A stretch of 12,248 nucleotides of DNA from Candidatus Harrisonbacteria bacterium. GTDB taxonomy: Bacteria; Patescibacteriota; Minisyncoccia; UBA6257; 1-14-0-10-44-23. The stretch spans positions 1-12,248 of the forward strand of contig JAHFLG010000029.1 in NCBI GenBank assembly GCA_023244975.1, written 5' to 3'. Shown one piece after another: positions 8,301 to 12,248 of this stretch. The position numbers were made by a program, and so were the translations under genes. Position 1 is the first letter of the stretch, and each line of letters begins with the position of its first letter. The notes beneath the pieces were generated by a model, which saw only the letters and a list, made by a program, of their open reading frames with translations, had not been told where the DNA came from and made no database searches.

Positions 8301-10908
8301 CATACGCCGGATCAAGAGAAAATCCAGGATCTTCATCAAACACGCCTTTAATCAATGACTGAAGAGCATACTTGGCATTAAAGAGCTTTTCTTGCGGCTG
8401 AGAAGTAGCAACTTCTCGCATATACGCGAGATCTTTTTCACCTCCAAGACGGGCATATCGTAGAGCAAAGGTATGAATAAGGTCATCACCCATTTTTGGC
8501 GCCGCACCCGCCACCGCCTCAGTAAACCATTCACTCTGTAAAAGCGCAGTTGCGTCAAATTCCTCAGGAGTGGCACGTAAAATTTCTACCGAATCCAATC
8601 CTTCAAGCATTCCCCGAAGCCACCCTGCTTTCTCGCATTTCTCAACAAAACGAACTGCTCCATCAACGTACTCCTTCCGTACATCCGCCTGCGTTTCAGG
8701 TGAATTGATTTTCAATAGACGATATTGTACAAAGCTCTGAATACTCTTCTTAAAATTTTCGGCGAACCTGCTGCTATTAGGGTCATTAGCGAAATACCGA
8801 AAATCGGCAGAGTCATGCATTGTAAAACCAGAAGGATATCCTTCTGAAATCTGTCGCTGTGCGATTTCCAAAACCTCAGGCACAAGATGCTGCCGCTCCG
8901 CAGACTCCTGTATGAGGATGGCTCGTAATTTTGAAGGAACCTCAACGTCGGAATACATCTCGTTCACCGTATCAATCGTAAATGATCCCATTTTTTCAGG
9001 ATCGCGCTCATACATACGAATGCATAAGTTCAAAACTGCCTCCTGAATTTTTATGTTAACAGGATTGTCTCGTGATTTCAGAACATCAGGGTGCTCAGGG
9101 TCTGACTCAAAAATATGTCGATTTGACCAATGTTCAGGATTACCCTTAATTAGATCGGCAATCTCTAAGGCTTCGGGAATATCTTGTTCTGCTACCAATG
9201 CGCGAGCATCGGCTCCAAAAGCCGCAACCTTCTGGAACAAATCATTTTCATCTGACTTTTCATGATGCGAAATAAACGGCCGATTCCCCCCGGAACCAAT
9301 CTCTCGATAGGCAGTAAGAATCAGACGCGGTAAATCTTCCGGACCGGCAAGTTCAAAAAATCGCAGCGCCGCAGTTACTCGTTGATTTGCATCCATCCGG
9401 ACTTCACTCATACGAGAAAATGCTTCTTCGCGTAACGCAGCCTGAGCCTTCTCAATATACTCAGATCCAAATGCTTGTGTTAAAGCCGGAGTAGCAAGCA
9501 CCGCCTTAAGTGCGTTAACCCCTACCCACATATCATCACTATCCTTTTCTCCTTCACTAACCCTCCGCCAATGCTCACCATCATCACTCATGCGTGCCTT
9601 CTGAAGATAGTACAACGAATGACTCAATCCGGGATTAAGCCGACTATCAATACCTTTAACAACTCTCTGTCGGGATTCTCTTAAACTCGAAAAGCGAGCA
9701 CGTTCCGGAGCCGTTGCAAGCGACTGTACTATGGATTTCAATTTATTCTCGAGCGGAGCGCTTGCCCCCATGACACGTTGTACTTCCGAGCGCAACGCAT
9801 CCGGCAATTCATTAGTCTCCTGATGCCATGCCTGCTTCGCTGCTTCACCCTCCTTGTCGTCCCAATTGTGATTATTTTGAAGCTTGAGACCACGCCGGGC
9901 AATGGCAAGTGCTCGCTCCATGACTCCTTCAGCTGTAGCTGCTTGATATTTTTGACGATACTCATAACTACGTTCACCCAAGGATTTATAACTTTCTATC
10001 TGTTTATCCAGGATCGGCCTAACAACCGACTGAATGTACTGTTCACTGACCGCATCCAGAAGTTTCTCGTCTACAACTTCGCTGCGTCGTTTTGTAATCT
10101 CAGAGGCAAGATCGTTCAGAGCAGCGTCTGTAACAGTCTTTATTCGTCGAGTTGCTTCTCCGACTGCTCGTTCTGCGATGCCTCTGAATGTCGACATCGG
10201 CACATACGGAGATAATCCGATTGAATCGTTAAATTCCGAAAGCTCAACAAGCACAGATTGCATTCTTTGAACCTCTTTTTCTTTCTCCTTAATAGCTGCT
10301 CGATGAGCTAACAGTGGCATTCTAAAAATATTTGACCGCATCTTCCTGACAACACGCGCAGTTTCTATTTCCCGATCATAAAGTGCGTCACTGCTCTCTG
10401 CCTTCTCTCGTTCCAAAACTTTTTCCCGAGCAGATTCAGAGCTTCTTTTGTAATTTTTCTCTAGCTGAGCAAATCTGCGTTGAGCCGCTCGCGCGCGTTT
10501 TAGCGATTCAGTAACTTTCCGTATAATCTCGACTGTTTCTTTCAGTTGCGTCCTACGGTCATTAACTGCTTCAAGAGCAGGCTCCAAAACATCTTTAACA
10601 TCTAAAACGGCTTGACGCGCTGCATCAGCAGCTACAGCTGCCTCTTGCTTTGCTCCCTGCCGAATTCTTCTAAGTTCTTGAATTCCCGACCCTTCATAAT
10701 TCACTTCGTTCAAAATACTATCATTGTCTTCAAAACCCTCTATGTCTCTGATTAAGGCACAAATCGTATCAATACTGGAAAAAATAGCTCGCTCTTTAAA
10801 AACCTCCGGTACGCGAGGAGGAGTCTCCTCTGTTGCAGGAGCAGAGGTAGGCTCTTCGTGTGTCTCGATTGTTTCAGTTTCTACAGGATCCTTTTCGTCA
10901 GAACTCAT
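5344..10908 (-). CDS. Giant helical coiled-coil protein, unknown function (1854 aa)
   Basis: I do not recognise the family. There is no signal peptide, membrane segment or nucleotide-binding motif, so it is probably cytoplasmic. The first 35 residues are acidic, Thr/Pro/Glu-rich and likely disordered. Residues about 64-320 form a long charged coiled coil, broken near 186-210 by a basic/hydrophobic patch (KMRSNIFRMPLLAHR). From about 320 to 1560 the chain is almost entirely amphipathic helices with short loops, consistent with a superhelical HEAT/TPR-like scaffold, though no clean repeat consensus can be read by eye. A second coiled coil (about 1592-1675) leads into a C-terminal domain beginning CLGCMTRE at 1680, with NNDTNLTFGDGNKFFVMS and TFLFDTLYG. 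The ATG at 10906-10908 has no Shine-Dalgarno sequence but follows a -10-like box by 7 nt. It lies downstream of the FKBP terminator, so it begins a new transcription unit with the 1254-aa gene, its probable paralog and partner. The unbroken 1854 codons argue that it is functional. Confidence 0.93.
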   Translation of the reverse strand: MSSDEKDPVETETIETHEEPTSAPATEETPPRVPEVFKERAIFSSIDTICALIRDIEGFEDNDSILNEVNYEGSGIQELRRIRQGAKQEAAVAADAARQAVLDVKDVLEPALEAVNDRRTQLKETVEIIRKVTESLKRARAAQRRFAQLEKNYKRSSESAREKVLEREKAESSDALYDREIETARVVRKMRSNIFRMPLLAHRAAIKEKEKEVQRMQSVLVELSEFNDSIGLSPYVPMSTFRGIAERAVGEATRRIKTVTDAALNDLASEITKRRSEVVDEKLLDAVSEQYIQSVVRPILDKQIESYKSLGERSYEYRQKYQAATAEGVMERALAIARRGLKLQNNHNWDDKEGEAAKQAWHQETNELPDALRSEVQRVMGASAPLENKLKSIVQSLATAPERARFSSLRESRQRVVKGIDSRLNPGLSHSLYYLQKARMSDDGEHWRRVSEGEKDSDDMWVGVNALKAVLATPALTQAFGSEYIEKAQAALREEAFSRMSEVRMDANQRVTAALRFFELAGPEDLPRLILTAYREIGSGGNRPFISHHEKSDENDLFQKVAAFGADARALVAEQDIPEALEIADLIKGNPEHWSNRHIFESDPEHPDVLKSRDNPVNIKIQEAVLNLCIRMYERDPEKMGSFTIDTVNEMYSDVEVPSKLRAILIQESAERQHLVPEVLEIAQRQISEGYPSGFTMHDSADFRYFANDPNSSRFAENFKKSIQSFVQYRLLKINSPETQADVRKEYVDGAVRFVEKCEKAGWLRGMLEGLDSVEILRATPEEFDATALLQSEWFTEAVAGAAPKMGDDLIHTFALRYARLGGEKDLAYMREVATSQPQEKLFNAKYALQSLIKGVFDEDPGFSLDPAYGGLTLEERKKLWDACIVGASGNGSENRFMAAALASAEYQTSGEKGNNFSAEIMKVADKLVASSDKVVLYFGLQLKRKVDSGFQGYAEKVLSLGDALTEIGKFDGQVLQSYAQLTESIWQQLDDQRRVATIKAMAAADSYRSLGGFFARFALAGEPSNEVTRIIGEHYPILHPQFTREVIVDNVAQKVTEQNWALLLAAYVQLESNQLNIPEVAESLKLLFSVRDNPETSEQCLGYLREGWQKFLVSPEAPLPLRVALVSQEISRAGGAGHLKYIESLAGLIHAVATGFRNPRIAQGTKELIKTGLVEFETRFRDGKKKERWSEDEKAAFYDLSTSIIEAAPSLYGDFLNVFRQMNPQQARAFASEQFPMYHTWLTLLQKPSQKEGEEVVVYDPKDLVLIRRSLADFVVRLGASGEESHQQVVAENKGRLVGILRERFAARFGVTAVPEQISPEHLRTIQDSIRYLSNMNNRTPEREAIMSLYLGLRLNGQWATFRSGGTIDPAMLVNGDVVGRLGNFIAQRAELDTVNSDRLGITAESLPAFKAALEEEVLSTIIGSVETVDVRIHNAMSNLEALADPDVYPDAEEKALLEALTKYGKAVGSALAKIYRGLAGQAVPLTPEEHSVRTLLAERAGDGAINTQEKVQALQKKMRPISAITSALGSLRASGINEQIDDLNALLVPSPRIVEIFRDKLGEEFTSASGALALSQDVDYLDNLVVKSGDKLNAEERGIVTGYMGEIRKRVQNLEGALDKVKESFVAIKRSVHDTATDQMKERLNGIERALFTKQTEQALLTRVTSNLDDIIENIRQCLGCMTREINNDTNLTFGDGNKFFVMSQTPGEPKSVSDQIVMLVPFVPSEGNPEMTFLFDTLYGVRTPDLLVGHVVAVFKKYSQLKRKFPEAKLSVMVSEAALLTAGISADVLRRKLLEEHELPVRAQEDNGVANITLSAAGDHYIEMGRPVGIDDMDSRRAGNRQVGGLRLTLG
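5347..5871 (-). other. C-terminal domain of 1854-aa protein (Cys1680 to end)
   Basis: This domain covers residues 1680-1854, exactly 175 residues, as in the neighbouring giant. Counting the Cys as 1, a second Cys is at 4 (a CxxC not kept in the partner), Asn-Lys is at 21-22, Gly at 31, Ser at 37, Ile at 40, Glu-Gly at 50-51 and Leu-Phe-Asp at 58-60. The equal length, identical Cys-to-Asn-Lys spacing and similar order of hydrophobic strands suggest a common origin, with substantial divergence afterwards. The function is unknown. Confidence 0.6.
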
Positions 10909-10915
10909 TGGACTT

Positions 10916-10924
10916 ATTTTACCA
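10916..10924 (-). promoter_or_regulatory. Predicted extended -10 of the 1854-aa gene, leaderless geometry
   Basis: On the minus strand TGGTAAAAT is an extended -10 (TG, one base, TAAAAT, with five of six matches to TATAAT). It ends 7 nt before the ATG, so transcription would begin at or next to the start codon. The region 17 bp upstream (TATTAT) is a poor -35, which the extended -10 may offset. The box lies just downstream of the FKBP terminator, as expected for a new transcription unit. Confidence 0.45.
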
Positions 10925-10940
10925 CAATAAGACTATTGAT

Positions 10941-10977
10941 AATATAAAAAGAACCCTGACTTTTCAGGGTCCTTCTT
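10941..10977 (-). terminator. Intrinsic terminator after the FKBP gene
   Basis: On the minus strand AAGGACCCTGA (10964-10974) pairs with TCAGGGTTCTT (10949-10959) around a 4-nt loop (AAAG). This is an 11-bp stem with one G-U, followed directly by a T run (TTTTT at 10946-10950). It starts 23 bp beyond the FKBP stop codon. On the plus strand the G-U becomes an A-C mismatch and the T tract is poor, so it works best for minus-strand transcription. It separates the obgE-FKBP unit from the giant genes. Confidence 0.88.
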
Positions 10978-10997
10978 ATTATTTTCGCTGTTTAAAT

Positions 10998-11495
10998 TTA
11001 GTGGGTGCGGACTTTGAGGAGCTCAACTTGGAAGATGAGGGTGGAGTTGGCAGGGATCACAACCTTACCGGCCTGATCTTTAACATCGCGTGAGCCGTAC
11101 GCAAGCTCCGGAGAGACCGTTAGTGTTCGGGTGCCGCCGATTTTCATACCGACAACGCCGATGTCCCAGCCTTTGATAACATTGCCCTGACCAAGCGGGA
11201 AGGTGAAGCCCTCGGTTCCATGGTCAATTGAGGCATCGAACTTTTTGCCGTCGATAAAGGTTCCAATATAGTTGACTGTTACGAGATCGCCGCTCTTGGC
11301 CTCATCGCCGGTGCCTACTTTGATATCTTCTATTTTCAAACCTGGGTTCTGTGCCATGATAGTGTCAGGGGTACTTGTTGAATTAATTGTATTGTTTGTC
11401 GGGGCGACTGTGCCAGCCAGTTTAGTGCTGGGCCGGTAGTAGAACGCGCCGACAATGACGAGCACTGCCACGATCACAAATATAATATATTTCAT
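10998..11495 (-). CDS. Membrane-anchored FKBP-type peptidyl-prolyl cis-trans isomerase
   Basis: This enzyme catalyses cis-trans isomerisation of X-Pro bonds. The 165-aa protein has one N-terminal hydrophobic helix (about 4-20, after a Lys at position 2) with no lipobox Cys. The expected topology is therefore an uncleaved anchor with the enzyme outside the cytoplasmic membrane. A Ser/Thr/Asn-rich linker (about 25-48) leads to one FKBP domain (about 52-163). The active-site landmarks are present: VNYIGTF with the Tyr, KKFDAS with the Phe-Asp pair, FTFPLGQGNVIKGWD with the Phe, Val-Ile and Trp, LAYGSR with the Tyr, and LIFQVELL with the final Phe. It is therefore probably active. The gene starts 15 bp after obgE and ends at a strong terminator. 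A -10-like box 7 nt before the ATG suggests extra leaderless transcription. A role in folding exported proteins is inferred. Confidence 0.95.
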   Translation of the reverse strand: MKYIIFVIVAVLVIVGAFYYRPSTKLAGTVAPTNNTINSTSTPDTIMAQNPGLKIEDIKVGTGDEAKSGDLVTVNYIGTFIDGKKFDASIDHGTEGFTFPLGQGNVIKGWDIGVVGMKIGGTRTLTVSPELAYGSRDVKDQAGKVVIPANSTLIFQVELLKVRTH

Positions 11496-11502
11496 AAAAC
11501 GT

Positions 11503-11531
11503 ATTCTACCCTATGCCGCTAACTGATTCAA
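11503..11531 (-). promoter_or_regulatory. Predicted promoter of the FKBP gene inside the end of obgE, leaderless geometry
   Basis: On the minus strand TTGAAT (11526-11531) and TAGAAT (11503-11508) are 17 bp apart, matching consensus at four and five of six bases. The -10 ends 7 nt before the FKBP ATG. The -35 and most of the spacer lie in the last codons of obgE. The AGGG at the obgE stop is 13 nt from the ATG, too far for a normal Shine-Dalgarno sequence, which leaves leaderless initiation or coupling to obgE as options. Confidence 0.5.
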
Positions 11532-12248
11532 GAGCTTTTTCAGAGCCTCCAGTTGGTCAGCATCATGGATCGAGACTTGCAGCATCGGCCGCTTCAATTT
11601 CTTGAGTGCCGTCATCTGCTTTTTAAGCGCCGCTGCTTCCGTAAGATCGCTCTTTGTTAACAAAATATACTCGTCTTTTTTAGCCAGCTCAGCATCATAC
11701 TTCTCAAGTTCGCCGCGCACGGCTTTATAATCCGCGACAACATCCTTGGAATCAGAAGCAATACAGTGGATTAAAATCTTAGTTCGCTGAATGTGCCGTA
11801 AAAATTTAATGCCGAGCCCCTTGCCTCCGGATGCTCCTTCAATGAGCCCTGGAATATCGGCCAGGATGATAGGCTTCTTTTCGTAACGATAAAAGACTCC
11901 TAGGTTTGGCTCGAGCGTGGTGAATGGATAGTTCGCAACTTTCACATTCGCCTTAGTGAGTTCGTTCAGCAGTGATGACTTGCCGGCATTTGGTAATCCA
12001 ATAAGCCCAATGTCGGCGATCAGCTGCAGCTCGAGAAGCACCTGATACTCTTCGCCCGGCAGACCTGGCTGGGCATAGGTCGGCGAGGTCTTGCGCGAGG
12101 AACGAAACTCAAAATTGCCTTTGCCGCCGCGGCCACCCTTACATACCAAAATCCGCTGGCCAACTTCGGTCACTTCAACATCGCCGGTCAGAGTTTCGCG
12201 CTTGGTGGTCACGTCTGCATCCTCACCGCGGTCGGTTAAATCTTTGAC
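11511..12248 (-). CDS. obgE: GTPase Obg (CgtA), 5' end missing, no C-terminal extension
   Basis: Obg is a GTPase needed for late 50S ribosomal subunit assembly. The frame is open to the window edge, so the GTG at 12210-12212 is internal and not the start; 245 residues plus the stop are visible. The end of the glycine-rich Obg domain is present (CKGGRGGKGNFEF, then a PGLPGEE turn). The G domain follows: G1 GLPNAGKSS, G2 PFTTLEPNLG, G3 DIPGLIEGASGGKG, and a G4 that reads TKSD where many Obg proteins have NKxD. The protein stops right after the G domain (KLLNQLAA), so it lacks the C-terminal OCT domain found in many Firmicutes Obg proteins and the acidic tail of E. coli. The stretch before CKGGRGG seems some ten residues longer than in the E. 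coli and B. subtilis proteins as I recall them. FKBP follows after 15 bp. Confidence 0.95.
   Translation of the reverse strand, partial: VKDLTDRGEDADVTTKRETLTGDVEVTEVGQRILVCKGGRGGKGNFEFRSSRKTSPTYAQPGLPGEEYQVLLELQLIADIGLIGLPNAGKSSLLNELTKANVKVANYPFTTLEPNLGVFYRYEKKPIILADIPGLIEGASGGKGLGIKFLRHIQRTKILIHCIASDSKDVVADYKAVRGELEKYDAELAKKDEYILLTKSDLTEAAALKKQMTALKKLKRPMLQVSIHDADQLEALKKLLNQLAA

Noticed and set aside
9778..10215. Plus-strand open frame of 145 codons with a hydrophobic, Cys-rich product
   Set aside because: It is antisense to the coiled-coil region of the 1854-aa gene. The odd composition is what reverse reading of Lys/Glu/Ala-rich codons gives, and there is no start signal.
1537..10908. 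Walker A or other nucleotide-binding motif in the giants, which would suggest SMC-like ATPases
   Set aside because: No GxxxxGK[ST] is present in either protein. The Gly-rich FGGGKGEVLLSGSRGS near the end of the 1254-aa protein does not fit the consensus.
1537..10908. Recoded UGA (as in Gracilibacteria or Absconditabacteria)
   Set aside because: The giants run for more than 3000 codons with no in-frame TGA, and the four visible genes with stops end in TAA or TAG. Nothing here requires a non-standard code.
12210..12212. GTG as the start of obgE
   Set aside because: The frame continues upstream to the window edge with Obg-domain-like sequence (VKDLTDRGEDAD), so the true start is outside.
1..12248. 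CRISPR array, tRNA, rRNA, insertion sequence or long direct repeats
   Set aside because: I saw no regularly spaced repeats, cloverleaf-like sequence, transposase motif or flanking repeats. Intergenic space is under 100 bp everywhere.

Overview
The window reads as a chromosomal segment of a bacterium with standard genetic code, most plausibly a member of the Candidate Phyla Radiation (Patescibacteria). The evidence is circumstantial: an Obg GTPase that stops straight after its G domain, a small membrane-anchored FKBP, no Shine-Dalgarno sequence at any visible start, and two enormous cytoplasmic helical proteins of no family I can name. All five genes lie on the minus strand, and the plus strand shows no convincing gene.

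In the direction of transcription (high to low coordinates) the layout is as follows. First come the 3' part of obgE (11511-12248, cut by the window edge) and, 15 bp later, a single-pass membrane FKBP-type peptidyl-prolyl isomerase (10998-11495), which ends at a good intrinsic terminator (10941-10977). Next are two giant open reading frames of 1854 aa (5344-10908) and 1254 aa (1537-5301), separated by only 42 bp. Last is the 5' part of typA/bipA (1-1463, 487 codons visible), with its own promoter in the short gap.

The flanking genes are housekeeping translation, ribosome and folding functions: two translational or ribosome-associated GTPases and a prolyl isomerase. The central 9.4 kb is the unexplained part. 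The two giants look like diverged paralogs. Each has a short acidic, disordered N-terminus, a long charged coiled coil broken by a basic/hydrophobic patch, a long alpha-helical (HEAT-like) middle, another coiled coil, and a C-terminal domain. That last domain begins at a Cys followed by exactly 175 residues to the end (counting the Cys) in both proteins, with an Asn-Lys pair at the same offset and a later Leu-Phe-Asp. I see no signal peptide, membrane segment, Walker A or recognisable catalytic motif in either. Their function is unknown; a two-subunit cytoplasmic assembly is a reasonable inference, not a demonstrated one.

A second theme is regulatory. For three of the four genes whose start is visible (FKBP and both giants), a -10-like hexamer ends only 6-7 nt before the ATG. 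This predicts transcripts that begin at or next to the start codon (leaderless mRNAs). typA differs: it has a predicted leader of about 33 nt holding a small hairpin.
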